From Xenorhabdus mauleonii (GTDB taxonomy: Bacteria > Pseudomonadota > Gammaproteobacteria > Enterobacterales > Enterobacteriaceae): a DNA stretch of 64,000 nt. Location of the stretch: NCBI RefSeq assembly GCF_900113945.1, contig NZ_FORG01000007.1, positions 1 to 64,000 on the forward strand. The letters are read 5' to 3'. Shown piece after piece: positions 24,533 through 34,413 of this stretch. Under the pieces are notes generated by a model. That model was given only the letters and a program-made list of their open reading frames with translations, did not search any database and was not told where the DNA came from. The position numbers and the translations under genes were made by a program. Within the stretch, counting starts at the first letter, position 1; every line of letters starts with the position of its first letter.

Positions 24533-25786
24533 ATGTCCACTCAACACGAGCAATTCGGGCGCATTTATCAGTGGGTTGTGCTGATACTTTTAGGCATGGT
24601 CTATTTTTTATCCACCGCAACAACGTTTACCTCATTGGGTGTTGTTCTTCCCAGCATGATTAATGAGTTGGACTGGAGTTGGACTAATGCCGGTTTAGGT
24701 TTCACACTACTTGGCTTGACTTGTGGGCTATCTAGTTTTCTGCCAACGATATTTATCCGTAAGGTTGGTGTTCGTTTCACTTTGGCGATTGGTCTGCTGG
24801 TTTTTTTGGCGGGTTTCTACAGTCTTTATAATACACACGCAATTTTATCGTACTTTATCGGTACGGCTCTGATTGGTGTTGGCTTTACTTTTTTGGCTAC
24901 CGTTCCGGGCACTTATGTCATCTCACGTCTATATGAAAAACAATCCCTTGCCTTCGGCTTCTACTTTACGATTGGAGGATTGGGCGGCGTGATTGGCCCG
25001 TGGATCTATTTTCTGGCAACCCGTGTCTGGGGTACGTGGCGGATGCACTGGATGATCTCCGCAATCGTCCTGACCATTTTCGTGCTCCTGACAATTATTA
25101 TTCTTCAGGAAGGAAAGCGGGAAGTCGCTCATGCCAAGGCCGTAAACCAAAAACATTATAATCAAGACACGCCCAGTATTTATCGCACTCAACAACACTG
25201 GACTGTGCATCACGCATTGCGGACATGGCAATTTTATGTGATTGCCGCAAGTTATACGGCATTTTTATGGTGTGGGATTACCGTTAATAGTTTCGCCGTT
25301 GCCCATATCATCGAAAATGGTTTCAGTGAAGCGATCGCCGCAGGCTTATTAAGCTCGATGGCCTTTATCAATGCTTTTTCCCGATTAGCTGGCGGTGCTG
25401 TCGGCGAATGGATAGACCCTAAAAAATTACTGATTGGCAGCCTGACGATTATCATTCTTGGTTTGATTGCACTCAGTATTGCGTCTTCCTGGCCGTTTTT
25501 AATTGCATTCGCAGTGTGTGTCGGCATGGGATATGGCGTGACGTTTCTTGCATCCAGTGTGTTGCTGGCTAACTATTTTGGCCGAAAACCTTATCTGGAA
25601 CTCTTTTCCATCATGAACCTGATTTCCACTCTGGCTTGTCTGGCGCCTTTCTTTACTGGGGCCATTAAAGACTATTCAGGCAGTTTTACTTTAGCATTTT
25701 TAATCATCATTATTCCTGTATTTGTTGTTATTGTCGTCACGTTGATGATGAAACCTCCCGTTCAAAAGCTGACAAAACAGCCATAA
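24533..25786 (+). CDS. MFS transporter
   Basis: A 417-residue inner-membrane protein with twelve predicted helices in two halves: MVYFLSTATTFTSLGVVLPSM, GLTCGLSSFLPTIFIRKVGVRF (loop 2-3 motif), GTYVISRLYE, then a central polar loop near 200 and a second half ending FTLAFLIIIIPVFVVIVVTLMM. It resembles the oxalate/monocarboxylate branch of the superfamily, without identifying the substrate. It sits between the Tsx-like porin and the RutA-like monooxygenase, pointing to uptake of the compound that enzyme oxidises. Confidence 0.85.
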   Translation: MSTQHEQFGRIYQWVVLILLGMVYFLSTATTFTSLGVVLPSMINELDWSWTNAGLGFTLLGLTCGLSSFLPTIFIRKVGVRFTLAIGLLVFLAGFYSLYNTHAILSYFIGTALIGVGFTFLATVPGTYVISRLYEKQSLAFGFYFTIGGLGGVIGPWIYFLATRVWGTWRMHWMISAIVLTIFVLLTIIILQEGKREVAHAKAVNQKHYNQDTPSIYRTQQHWTVHHALRTWQFYVIAASYTAFLWCGITVNSFAVAHIIENGFSEAIAAGLLSSMAFINAFSRLAGGAVGEWIDPKKLLIGSLTIIILGLIALSIASSWPFLIAFAVCVGMGYGVTFLASSVLLANYFGRKPYLELFSIMNLISTLACLAPFFTGAIKDYSGSFTLAFLIIIIPVFVVIVVTLMMKPPVQKLTKQP

Positions 25787-25854
25787 AAAGAAGCTCAATT
25801 TATTGAACAGGGGGAATAAATGAACTGAACCAACTCAAAAACAAGGAAATAATA

Positions 25855-26922
25855 ATGTCGAAGAAAGAGTTCGGTGTATTTCTGCCCATCGCCAATGGTG
25901 GGTGGATAGTTTCCAAAAACACGCCCCCATTGGATGCGTCTTATAAACAAAACCGTGAGGCTGCTATTCTCGCCGACCAAATCGGCCTCGATTACATTAT
26001 GGCTATAGGCAAGTGGAAAGGTTTTGGCGGTGAGACTGATCACTGGGGCACTTCACTGGAAGCGGTTACGATGCTGTCCGGCATTGCTGAGGTCACACAC
26101 CGCGCAAAATTGATAGCTACAGTCCATGCTGGCCTGCATAACCCGGCAGTGACAGCTAAAATGATCACCACGTTGGATCATATCAGCCAAGGGCGGGCAG
26201 GCCTGAATATTGTTTCTGGCTCATTCCGGGATGAGTTTGAACAAATGGGGGCATGGGATAACAGCTTGGATCATGCCCAACGCTACGCCATGACAGCAGA
26301 GTGGACACAGCTTATCAAGCGGCTTTGGCGTGAAAAACGGGTGGATCATGAAGGAGCGTATTTTCACCTTAAACAGTGTGTTTCTGAACCCAAGCCCCTT
26401 TCCAATCCTCGCCCTTATCTGTTTTGTGCAGGTCAATCTGAACGGGGGCTTCGCTTCAGTGTACAGAATGCTGATGTTTGTTTTATCAGTGGCAGAGATG
26501 AAGCAGACACCCGGAAAATCAGTTTAACGGCCAAGCGTATCGCTGCTGAATATAACAAACCAACCAAAACTTTCAGCTTGTGCACCATTATTTTCGCCGA
26601 AACAGATGCCCATGCGGAAACCCTTGCCCAATTTTACCGCCAAGGCGTGGATGCAGAAGGTGTCCAAAATATGATGAACAGTTATGGCATTGATACGAGC
26701 GGAAAAAATATTGCGATGGTTGAGCGTTCCAAGCATGCCTTTATGACTCAAACGATTATCGGAACGCCAGAAAATTGCTACAAGCAGCTGTCAAATTTAA
26801 TGCGTAATTGTGAGCTGGATGGTGTTATGTTGATTTTCACTGATTACATCAAGGGACTGAAAATGTTTGGTGATCATATACTCCCTAGATTCAGAGAAGA
26901 ATATTCGGAGAATATCCGGTAA
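25855..26922 (+). CDS. RutA-like LLM-class flavin-dependent monooxygenase
   Basis: A 355-residue luciferase-like TIM-barrel enzyme using reduced flavin and oxygen. Motifs: FGVFLPIANGGWIVS, MAIGKWKGFGGETDHWG, LIATVHAGLHNPAVTAKMITTLDHIS, GRAGLNIVSG, EFEQMGAW, CAGQSERG and DGVMLIFTDYIKGL. These follow RutA, which opens the uracil ring, and its sulfone-monooxygenase relatives. None of the other rut genes are present, so the substrate may be another heterocycle or a sulfone. It is 68 bases after the MFS gene and is followed by a terminator shared with ybbP. A dedicated flavin reductase is not seen. Confidence 0.75.
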   Translation: MSKKEFGVFLPIANGGWIVSKNTPPLDASYKQNREAAILADQIGLDYIMAIGKWKGFGGETDHWGTSLEAVTMLSGIAEVTHRAKLIATVHAGLHNPAVTAKMITTLDHISQGRAGLNIVSGSFRDEFEQMGAWDNSLDHAQRYAMTAEWTQLIKRLWREKRVDHEGAYFHLKQCVSEPKPLSNPRPYLFCAGQSERGLRFSVQNADVCFISGRDEADTRKISLTAKRIAAEYNKPTKTFSLCTIIFAETDAHAETLAQFYRQGVDAEGVQNMMNSYGIDTSGKNIAMVERSKHAFMTQTIIGTPENCYKQLSNLMRNCELDGVMLIFTDYIKGLKMFGDHILPRFREEYSENIR

Positions 26923-26934
26923 TAACTTCCGGCA

Positions 26935-26967
26935 ATGGGGAAGACATCCATTTAATGCCTTCCCCAT
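26935..26967. terminator. Bidirectional terminator between monooxygenase and ybbP
   Basis: ATGGGGAAG (26935-26943) pairs perfectly with CTTCCCCAT (26959-26967) between two converging genes only 53 bases apart. Confidence 0.75.
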
Positions 26968-26975
26968 CTCAAACA

Positions 26976-29408
26976 TTACTCCGGCAAACGTCGGTACTGG
27001 CTTTGCCTCCGCAATAACCGAATTCCTAACCAACTACCACAAAGTGAAAGCAGCAAGCTGCTCATGACGGGAAGCAAAATCCACATTTGCCATTGCGGTT
27101 GCCAAGGAAAATCAAAGACCTGAGTCTGCAATAACCAAAGTGCAACTTCAGCGCCAAATGCCGCCGCTAAACCTGCCATAAAGCCAAGCAGTGCAAACTC
27201 ACTCCACAATGTGCGACGCAATAATTTTTTGCTCGCCCCCAACGTGCGGTACACCACCAATTCAAGCTGGCGCTGACTCATGCCTACCTGAATTTGTGCC
27301 AGCAAAAGCAATGTGCCGCAGATCATGACCAAGACAACCATAATCTCCAGCGCCTTGCTGACTTGCTGCAAAATGCCTTGTGCCTGTTTAACTATCGAAC
27401 CGATATCCAACATACTGATGGTTGGAAAATGGCGATTGACCTCCGTCAACAGCTTTCCATTGCCTTCATAATGGAAGCTGGTCAGCCACATGCCAGGCTG
27501 GTTTTCCAACGTCTCTTTGGCGAAGATAAAAATGAAATTCGGGTTCACACTTTCCCAATCGACTTTGCGGATACTGCTCACTGTGGCATGAAATGTTCGG
27601 GTATCCCCCGTAAAGGTCAGTTGATCTCCCACATCAATTTGCAACCGTTCAGCAACCCCTTGTTCCATAGAGACTTCATTCGGTTTCGGTGGCCATGTTC
27701 CCTTAATAACGGTATTAAAAGGCGGCAGATCTGATTTCCAGGTTAAGTTCAGTTCGCGGCGCACCGTTGTACTATTGGGGTGCTTTTTATCGGCCCATTC
27801 AATGGCAGATTGCCCATTTATTTCAGTTAAACGTGCAAGGATCACTGGATAAAACTCGGTGGGTTGCACTTGGTATCTAGCCAGCAACTCATTAACCGGA
27901 GTAATTTGTGACTGAGTAATGTTAAGCAGGAAATAATTCGGGCTGTCCGGCGGTAATTGCTGTTGCCAACGATTCAATAAATCGCCCCTTGCCATGACAA
28001 GCAAGGCCAATAACATGAATGACAGAGAAAATGCCGCCAACTGAGTCATGGTTTGAAATGGGCGACATATCAAACGGTTGACTGCCAAACGCAAACTTAA
28101 CTGACGGAATGTCACTCGTCTCAGCAACCATAACCCGCCCCACCCCAATATCGCCAATAATAGCGCGATAATCAGAATCCCTGCCAACAATGCCCATAAC
28201 ATGGGCTTGGTGCCCGCCAGCAGGATCAATCCGCCAGTCAAAATTATTGCCACAACCGGCAGGTAATAACGCAATGGCCAAATCGCGGCAGTGATATCGC
28301 TCCTCAATACCCGAGAAGGCTGAGTTGCCATTAATTGATGATAAGGGCGAATGCCCACCAGCAAGGTGATCCCCAGTAATGCTCCGATCGCCCATACCCA
28401 AGGCCACATGCCCGCCGCTGGTAACATCTTGGGCAGCATTCCTGCCAGAATACGAATCAGTGCCGATTCAAACATCAGGCCTAAAATGGAGCCCAGCACT
28501 ATGGCAGCAATCAATATGACTAACCATTGCCCAATAATCCACTGTCGCAAAGCCCAGCGACCTGCCCCCAGCGTTTTCAGAATGGCAACCAAATTATGTC
28601 GGCTGCGGCAATAGTGACTCATTGAAACCGCCATCGCGGCGACAGCAAGCAACAGGGTCAACAACGCCGACAACAATAAAAATTGCTGGGCGCGCTCAAT
28701 GGATTGTCCCAAGACACTATTGTCTTGTTCTAGCGTCAGCCAACGTTGATCGGCTTTTAATTGTGGATCAACAAATTGCCGGAATGATTCAACAGCATCC
28801 GGAGAACCAGAGAACATATAGCGATAGGTCAAACGACTGCCCGGCTGGATTGCTCCCGTTGCTTCAGCATCAGCAATGTTAATTAAAATTCGGGGCGATA
28901 TCTGGAATGGGCTGAAACCACTATCCGGCTCTTGCAATAACTCTCCGCTGATCTTCAATGTGGTATCCCCCACATCAAGATTATCGCCAACCTCAACGCC
29001 CAACAATCTCAGGAGACGGGGTGCAACCAGCACCGTACCTTGTTCGGGCCTTAATTTTGGGGGATTGGTTTCCAGCTCACCGTACAGCGGATAGCGGTTA
29101 TCTGCCGCTTTCACCTGAGCCAACTGCGGAATATCCCCTGCATACGTCATAGTCGAAAATGAAATTTGACGGCTCAAGGTCAGCCCTTGTTCCTGCGCCC
29201 TTTTAAGCCAAGTTTCATCAACGGGGTACGACGCCCTTAAAACCAAATCTCCCGCCAAAAAATCCCGGCTTTGATAATGCACGCTCTGATCAATGCGATC
29301 ACTAATCCGGCCTAAAGAGAGTACGCAAGCAACCGCCAGCGTCAGGGATAACCAAACAATCAGGAGAGAAGGCGTGCGCCATTCACGCCAAAACCAGCGC
29401 CAAATCAT
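26976..29408 (-). CDS. ybbP: ABC transporter permease YbbP
   Basis: An 810-residue inner-membrane protein of the FtsX/LolE-like MacB class. There is one helix near the N-terminus, a large periplasmic domain, then further helices (LLLSALLTLLLAVAAMAVSM, WLVILIAAIVLGSILGLMF) and a second periplasmic domain, with the last helices at the C-terminus. It pairs with YbbA, whose stop overlaps its start by four bases (ATGA). The YbbA-YbbP-TesA group is thought to handle hydrophobic molecules at the periplasmic face. Same order as in E. coli. Confidence 0.95.
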   Translation of the reverse strand: MIWRWFWREWRTPSLLIVWLSLTLAVACVLSLGRISDRIDQSVHYQSRDFLAGDLVLRASYPVDETWLKRAQEQGLTLSRQISFSTMTYAGDIPQLAQVKAADNRYPLYGELETNPPKLRPEQGTVLVAPRLLRLLGVEVGDNLDVGDTTLKISGELLQEPDSGFSPFQISPRILINIADAEATGAIQPGSRLTYRYMFSGSPDAVESFRQFVDPQLKADQRWLTLEQDNSVLGQSIERAQQFLLLSALLTLLLAVAAMAVSMSHYCRSRHNLVAILKTLGAGRWALRQWIIGQWLVILIAAIVLGSILGLMFESALIRILAGMLPKMLPAAGMWPWVWAIGALLGITLLVGIRPYHQLMATQPSRVLRSDITAAIWPLRYYLPVVAIILTGGLILLAGTKPMLWALLAGILIIALLLAILGWGGLWLLRRVTFRQLSLRLAVNRLICRPFQTMTQLAAFSLSFMLLALLVMARGDLLNRWQQQLPPDSPNYFLLNITQSQITPVNELLARYQVQPTEFYPVILARLTEINGQSAIEWADKKHPNSTTVRRELNLTWKSDLPPFNTVIKGTWPPKPNEVSMEQGVAERLQIDVGDQLTFTGDTRTFHATVSSIRKVDWESVNPNFIFIFAKETLENQPGMWLTSFHYEGNGKLLTEVNRHFPTISMLDIGSIVKQAQGILQQVSKALEIMVVLVMICGTLLLLAQIQVGMSQRQLELVVYRTLGASKKLLRRTLWSEFALLGFMAGLAAAFGAEVALWLLQTQVFDFPWQPQWQMWILLPVMSSLLLSLCGSWLGIRLLRRQSQYRRLPE

Positions 29409-30091
29409 GCTTCTTCCCTCAATTTTCCATCCACCAAACGCAAACGACGCTGGCAGCGGGCAGCAAGTTGGCTGTCATGGGTGACTAAAATCAATGTCGT
29501 GGAATAATCATGATTGAGGGAAAACAGCAAATCAGCGATGCGATCCCCGGTCTGCCGATCAAGATTTCCTGTTGGTTCATCAGCAAACAGAATCTTGGGA
29601 CGGGTACAAAATGCCCGAGCTAAAGCCACCCGTTGTTGCTCTCCGCCCGAAAGTTGGGCCGGCATGTGTTTCAGGCGTTTTCCCAAGCCCAGTTGTTCGA
29701 GTAATTCAATCGCCTGCTGTCGGCTTTTACTTTCAGCCTCTCCCCGCAACAGTGCCGGAAGCTGAACATTTTCTAACGCGTTTAAAGTTGGGATCAACAT
29801 AAATGATTGAAATACAAAACCGACGTTTTCTGCCCGCAACTGCGCCCGCTGCTCTTCGTTCATCCGGCTGATATTCTGTCCCAATAAATGAACATCACCT
29901 GCATTGCCATCATCCAACCCCGCTATTATCCCTAAGAGGGTTGATTTACCTGATCCAGATTCGCCAATTAATGCAATTGTCTGTGCTGGCTCGACAATCA
30001 GCTCAACACCTTGCAATATATTAATTACCTGTTCCCCTTGACCAACGTGTTTAGTGAGATGATGAACTTCAAGAATATTTTCTACAGCCAT
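29405..30091 (-). CDS. ybbA: ABC transporter ATPase YbbA
   Basis: A 228-residue LolD-like ATPase with Walker [11 protein letters not shown]-loop [17 protein letters not shown], signature [15 protein letters not shown], Walker [13 protein letters not shown] and switch His in LVTHD. Partner of YbbP. Its first 33 bases overlap the beginning of tesA on the other strand, the same head-to-head overlap as in E. coli, so the two genes share start-region sequence. Confidence 0.97.
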   Translation of the reverse strand: MAVENILEVHHLTKHVGQGEQVINILQGVELIVEPAQTIALIGESGSGKSTLLGIIAGLDDGNAGDVHLLGQNISRMNEEQRAQLRAENVGFVFQSFMLIPTLNALENVQLPALLRGEAESKSRQQAIELLEQLGLGKRLKHMPAQLSGGEQQRVALARAFCTRPKILFADEPTGNLDRQTGDRIADLLFSLNHDYSTTLILVTHDSQLAARCQRRLRLVDGKLREEA

Positions 30092-30694
30092 GTATTTTTC
30101 CTTTTATTGTTGATGCTATGCAGCGCCAGAGCAGCAGCGGCTGATACTTTGCTTATATTGGGCGATAGTCTCAGTGCCGGATACCGCTTGCCTGTTGAGC
30201 AATCTTGGCCTTCTCTGATGGCAAAACAGTGGCAACAAGCCGGTAAAAAAACAGTCATTGTCAATGGCAGTATCAGTGGCAATACCGCTTCTCAGGGGCT
30301 TAAGCGCCTACCTGAATTATTGAAACAGCACAATCCCAAGTGGGTTCTGCTAGAGCTTGGCGGCAATGACGGCCTGCGTGGTTTTCCTATTCAAAACATA
30401 GAACAAGATTTGCAACAGGGCATCACTTTGATTAAGCAAGCTGGAGTACAACCTTTGTTAATGCAAATCAGAATTTCACCTAATTATGGGAAACGCTATA
30501 CCGAATCCTTTGCAAAAATTTATCCAGCCCTTGCTGAGCGCAACCAAATCCCCCTACTGCCATTTTTCATGGAGCAGGTTGCAGACAAACCGGAATGGAT
30601 GCAGGATGATGGGCTGCACCCAAATAAAAATGCTCAGCCCTTCATTGCAAACTGGATGTCCCATAACCTATCAAAATACATCAATCATCCTTAA
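30059..30694 (+). CDS. tesA: Acyl-CoA thioesterase I / protease I / lysophospholipase L1
   Basis: A 211-residue periplasmic SGNH hydrolase. It starts at the ATG at 30059 ([11 protein letters not shown], as in E. coli), with a signal peptide ending ARAAAA-DT. Catalytic blocks: GDSLSAGY (Ser), the oxyanion Gly near VNGSISGNT, GGND, and DGLHPN with the catalytic Asp and His. It cleaves acyl esters and thioesters. The gene begins inside the 5' end of ybbA on the opposite strand. Confidence 0.96.
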   Translation: MMNFKNIFYSHVFFLLLLMLCSARAAAADTLLILGDSLSAGYRLPVEQSWPSLMAKQWQQAGKKTVIVNGSISGNTASQGLKRLPELLKQHNPKWVLLELGGNDGLRGFPIQNIEQDLQQGITLIKQAGVQPLLMQIRISPNYGKRYTESFAKIYPALAERNQIPLLPFFMEQVADKPEWMQDDGLHPNKNAQPFIANWMSHNLSKYINHP

Positions 30695-30757
30695 GTAAAG
30701 GTATTTCTCAATAGTAATCATTTATTTCCATAATTGATGCAAAAAACAGGTAAAGTT

Positions 30758-31534
30758 ATGCAAAAAGCAATTCTCATTACTGGATGTTCTAGTGGAATTG
30801 GCTTGTCTGCTGCCAAGACACTGCACCAACGTGGTTATCGTGTACTCGCAGCCTGCCGTCAGGCCGCCGATTTGGCACACATGCGTGAATTGGGGTTTGA
30901 GCCGGTTGAATTAGATTTAGATGACAAAGAAAGTGTGGAGCTTGCAGCCAAAAAAGTCATCGAATTAACCGATGGCCGCTTGTTTGGGCTTTTCAATAAC
31001 GGCGGATTCGGTGTTTATGGGCCATTGGAAAGTGTTTCCCGCGAGCAAATGGAAAAGCAGTTTTCCACTAACTTTTTCGGCACTCACCAGCTAACTTGTC
31101 TGTTATTGCCAGCCATACGGGCTTATGGCGCAGGCAGAATTGTCCAGACCAGTTCAGTGATGGGGCTCATTTCTACACCTCGCCGTGGTGCCTATGCCGC
31201 CAGTAAATATGCGCTTGAAGCATGGTCTGATGCTTTGCGGGGAGAGTTGGCGAACACGAATATCAAAGTCTCCCTGCTGGAGCCAGGCCCAATCCATACG
31301 CGTTTTACCGATAATGTAAATCAAACACAGCAGAATAATCCTGTTGAAAACCCGGGACTTGCCAGCCGCTTTACCCTAAAACCTGAAGATGTTGTCTCTA
31401 AACTCATTCACGCACTGGAAAGTCCCAATCCAAAATTACGTTATCCTGTTACATTATTGACTCACGCAGTAAAAGTTATGCGTCGTATACTCCCTGATAA
31501 ATGGCTGGATAAAATTATTCGTTGGCAAAGCTAA
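30758..31534 (+). CDS. ybbO: Short-chain dehydrogenase YbbO
   Basis: A Rossmann-fold oxidoreductase of about 258 residues: ILITGCSSGIGLSAAKTL (cofactor loop), NNGGFGVYGPL, active-site S in TSSVMGLIST with YAASKYALEAW. The E. coli enzyme reduces medium- and long-chain aldehydes with NADP(H). The start is uncertain: ATG at 30758 has ACAGGT upstream; an ATG at 30737 would add seven residues (MQKTGKV), and E. coli carries a similar extension. It is 63 bases after tesA on the same strand. Confidence 0.94.
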   Translation: MQKAILITGCSSGIGLSAAKTLHQRGYRVLAACRQAADLAHMRELGFEPVELDLDDKESVELAAKKVIELTDGRLFGLFNNGGFGVYGPLESVSREQMEKQFSTNFFGTHQLTCLLLPAIRAYGAGRIVQTSSVMGLISTPRRGAYAASKYALEAWSDALRGELANTNIKVSLLEPGPIHTRFTDNVNQTQQNNPVENPGLASRFTLKPEDVVSKLIHALESPNPKLRYPVTLLTHAVKVMRRILPDKWLDKIIRWQS

Positions 31535-31619
31535 TAAACAGCCAATAAACATTGAAAAACGAATAAATGAGTCTTATTTATTGGTATAAACCTTGCAACG
31601 AACCAGAGAGGAATGCCCA

Positions 31620-32498
31620 ATGGAAGCTACATTGAATACAAACAGTAACGCAGGTTATATTGTTAACATTGATGAATCTAATATTGCTGAGATAGTTCAA
31701 CAATCACTTAATCAACTCGTCGTATTCTATTTCTGGTCTCCGCAAGACCTTCATTGTCATGAATTGGAAGCCACTCTTGATAAGATAGCGCACGCATATG
31801 CCGGGCAATTTATTTTAGCGAAAGTTAACAGCCTCCAGCTTCCCCATATCACGGCACAATTCGGTATACGTGGTTTACCTACCACCATGTTTGTGCAAGA
31901 AGCCCGCCCTGTGCACGCCTTTGAAGGTATCCAGACCGATGAGTCAATCCGGGACATGTTCGCCAAGCTCCTCGGCCAGGAAGAAAAATCACCATTGGAA
32001 CAAGTCAATGACCTGCTTGTCGCTGGAAACAATCAGGAAGCCTTAGTTTTATTGAAAACGATCCATCAGGAAAATCCCCAAGATACAAATGTCACTTTGC
32101 TGCTGGCTCAAGTAAACCTGACGTTAAATCACCTTGATGACGCCCAAAATCTGTTGGATACCGTGCCATTGGAAGAGCAGGATGAGCATTATCATGAGTT
32201 GCTGGCAGGTATTAAGGCCCAAAGAGAAGCGGCTGATTCACCCGAGATCCAACAACTTCAGCAAGAGTTGGCAACCCAACCAGAAAATGCTGAATTGGCG
32301 ATTAAACTGGCAGCCAAATTACACGAAGTCGGCCGTAATGAAGAGGCGCTTGAATTACTGTTCGGTTTCCTGAAAAAAGATCTTGCGGCTGCGGATGGCG
32401 CAGTGAAAAAAATGTTGATGGATATCATTTCTACTTTGGGCGCTGGAGATTCGCTGGCATCTAAATACCGTCGTCATGTATACTCTTTGCTCTATTAA
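31620..32498 (+). CDS. cnoX: Thioredoxin-like chaperedoxin CnoX (YbbN)
   Basis: 292 residues: an N-terminal thioredoxin domain ([31 protein letters not shown]) followed by a TPR-like helical C-terminus ([16 protein letters not shown] ... [13 protein letters not shown]). The usual CxxC is replaced by a W-S-x-x-x-x-H-C arrangement, so it is not a classic disulfide reductase. In E. coli this protein protects substrates from oxidation under bleach stress and passes them to GroEL. ATG 31620 follows GAGAGGA by seven bases. Confidence 0.95.
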   Translation: MEATLNTNSNAGYIVNIDESNIAEIVQQSLNQLVVFYFWSPQDLHCHELEATLDKIAHAYAGQFILAKVNSLQLPHITAQFGIRGLPTTMFVQEARPVHAFEGIQTDESIRDMFAKLLGQEEKSPLEQVNDLLVAGNNQEALVLLKTIHQENPQDTNVTLLLAQVNLTLNHLDDAQNLLDTVPLEEQDEHYHELLAGIKAQREAADSPEIQQLQQELATQPENAELAIKLAAKLHEVGRNEEALELLFGFLKKDLAAADGAVKKMLMDIISTLGAGDSLASKYRRHVYSLLY

Positions 32499-32545
32499 GT
32501 AAGAAACGTTTATATATTCCATAGTTAGCTAATAAGGGAATTATT

Positions 32546-33475
32546 ATGGATTTACTGTCTTTTGGTGCTGTACCGATCTTAATCATTATTGCTGTCGTTA
32601 TCGTTTTTACTTGTGTGAAGACGGTTCCGCAAGGCTATCAATGGACTGTTGAACGCTTTGGCCGCTATACCCGCACACTGACACCCGGCTTGCATATCAT
32701 TATGCCATTCGTCGATCGCATCGGCCGCAGAATCAATATGATGGAACAGGTATTGGATATCCCATCGCAAGAAGTCATTTCTCGCGATAACGCCAATGTC
32801 ACGATTGATGCTGTCTGCTTTATTCAGGTGGTCGATCCTGTACGTGCAGCCTATGAGGTCAGTAATCTGGAATTGTCCATCATTAACCTGACTATGACCA
32901 ACTTCCGTACTGTGCTGGGTTCAATGGAGCTGGACGAAATGTTATCCCAGCGCGATTCCATTAACAGCCGCCTGCTGACCATCGTCGATGAAGCCACTAA
33001 CCCTTGGGGTGTGAAAATCACGCGTATTGAAATCCGCGATGTTCGACCACCTAAAGAGTTAATCTCTGCGATGAATGCCCAGATGAAAGCAGAGCGTACC
33101 AAACGTGCAGATATTCTTGAGGCTGAAGGTATTCGCCAGGCAGCCATTCTGAGAGCGGAAGGGGAAAAACAGTCACAAATCCTGAAAGCAGAAGGTGAAC
33201 GTCAATCCGCTTTCCTTCAGGCAGAAGCCCGTGAACGTGCGGCGGAAGCAGAAGCCCGTGCAACCAAAATGGTTTCTGATGCGATTGCGAGTGGTGATAT
33301 GCAGGCAATTAACTACTTTGTTGCCCAAAAATATACAGATGCCCTGACTAACATTGGTGCCTCAAATAACAGCAAAGTCATTATGATGCCGCTGGAAGCC
33401 AGCAATTTAATGGGTGCCATTGGAGGCATTGCTGAGTTAATTAACGAAAGCAAGAAAGGCAAACAGGATAAATAA
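32546..33475 (+). CDS. qmcA: SPFH/stomatin-family membrane protein QmcA
   Basis: 309 residues: an N-terminal membrane segment ([18 protein letters not shown]), an SPFH domain ([34 protein letters not shown]) and a coiled coil rich in Glu/Ala/Arg ([22 protein letters not shown]). It forms oligomers at the inner membrane and interacts with FtsH-type quality control. Its stop is 2 bases before ybbJ, so the two form a translational pair; SPFH proteins and NfeD partners normally work together. Confidence 0.96.
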   Translation: MDLLSFGAVPILIIIAVVIVFTCVKTVPQGYQWTVERFGRYTRTLTPGLHIIMPFVDRIGRRINMMEQVLDIPSQEVISRDNANVTIDAVCFIQVVDPVRAAYEVSNLELSIINLTMTNFRTVLGSMELDEMLSQRDSINSRLLTIVDEATNPWGVKITRIEIRDVRPPKELISAMNAQMKAERTKRADILEAEGIRQAAILRAEGEKQSQILKAEGERQSAFLQAEARERAAEAEARATKMVSDAIASGDMQAINYFVAQKYTDALTNIGASNNSKVIMMPLEASNLMGAIGGIAELINESKKGKQDK

Positions 33476-33477
33476 CC

Positions 33478-33933
33478 ATGATTGAACAGATCGCCGCTCA
33501 ACCTGTCTGGTTCTGGCTCTGTTTTGGTGGCTTGCTTCTGATTGCAGAATTACTGGGAACAGGTGGATATCTTTTGTGGACAGGGACAGCGGCGGTTGTT
33601 GTTGCCCTGCTCACATGGATTTTCCCCAATATGGCTTGGGAACTGCAAGGTGTTCTATTTGCTGTCCTGACCTTAGTTTCTGTTATTGCATGGCGCAGCT
33701 GGTTGCGCCGTCGCCCACAGAAAGCAAGCGATAAGACCCTCAATCAGAAAGATCATCAGTTAATCGGTATCCGCACTCACTTAATTACAGATACCGAAAA
33801 TGGCTATGGACGAGTCAAATTGGCCGATGGCAGCTGGCGTGTTCACTGTAACCAAGAACTCCCAGCTAATACCGAAGTAGAAATCATCGCTGTCGACGGA
33901 ATTACATTACAAGTCAGGCCTGTTCGTCATTAA
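33478..33933 (+). CDS. ybbJ: NfeD-like partner of QmcA (YbbJ)
   Basis: 151 residues: two or three N-terminal membrane segments ([26 protein letters not shown], read in two parts, and [17 protein letters not shown]) and a C-terminal OB-fold ([14 protein letters not shown] ... [16 protein letters not shown]). NfeD proteins accompany SPFH proteins. Its stop overlaps that of the converging cueR gene by four bases. Confidence 0.95.
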   Translation: MIEQIAAQPVWFWLCFGGLLLIAELLGTGGYLLWTGTAAVVVALLTWIFPNMAWELQGVLFAVLTLVSVIAWRSWLRRRPQKASDKTLNQKDHQLIGIRTHLITDTENGYGRVKLADGSWRVHCNQELPANTEVEIIAVDGITLQVRPVRH

Positions 33934-34334
33934 GCGTGATGCATGCAACAGCCTGATAAATGCTCAATGATGGGGCAATCCGCCCCATCATCTCCCGGGC
34001 ACTCAGCCGCCAGTACCAACAATTTTTCCTTTATTTTTTGTAATTCAGCGATAGTCTTTTCGATTTCGGCCACTTTTTGCAGCGTCGCTGTTTTTACATC
34101 TGCACTGTGACGACTGGGATTGCGGAATAATCGCAATAATTCCCGGCATTCTTCCAGCGTAAACCCAACCTCTTTCGCCTGACGAAGAAGCATCAGCTCC
34201 TCAATATGCTTTTGCTGGTAATAACGATAGCCGTTATCTCCCCGCACTGGCGCAGTGATAAGATCTTTTTCTTCATAAAACCGGATAGCCTTGCTGGTTA
34301 AACCCGTTTTTTGGGCAATTTCACTAATGTTCAT
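33930..34334 (-). CDS. cueR: Copper-responsive MerR-type regulator CueR
   Basis: 134 residues: MerR helix-turn-helix ([26 protein letters not shown]), a dimerisation helix and the copper-binding loop CPGDDGADC, with a C-terminal CC motif. It senses Cu(I)/Ag(I) and twists the over-long copA promoter into an active form. I start it at the second of two adjacent ATGs because GGGGG is too close to the first. It is divergent from copA, and its operator lies between them. Confidence 0.97.
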   Translation of the reverse strand: MNISEIAQKTGLTSKAIRFYEEKDLITAPVRGDNGYRYYQQKHIEELMLLRQAKEVGFTLEECRELLRLFRNPSRHSADVKTATLQKVAEIEKTIAELQKIKEKLLVLAAECPGDDGADCPIIEHLSGCCMHHA

Positions 34335-34343
34335 CATTCCCCC

Positions 34344-34374
34344 TTGACCTTCCCCTTGCAGGAAGGTTTAGCCT
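34344..34374 (+). promoter_or_regulatory. CueR-controlled copA promoter
   Basis: -35 TTGACC (34344-34349) and -10 TAGCCT (34369-34374) are 19 bp apart, the stretched spacing of MerR-family promoters. The 21-bp inverted repeat ACCTTCC...GGAAGGT at 34347-34367 fills the spacer and matches the E. coli copA operator except for a base at its centre. Confidence 0.9.
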
Positions 34375-34413
34375 TAATGATAAGTATACTACTTTGTATC
34401 AGGAGATATCATT

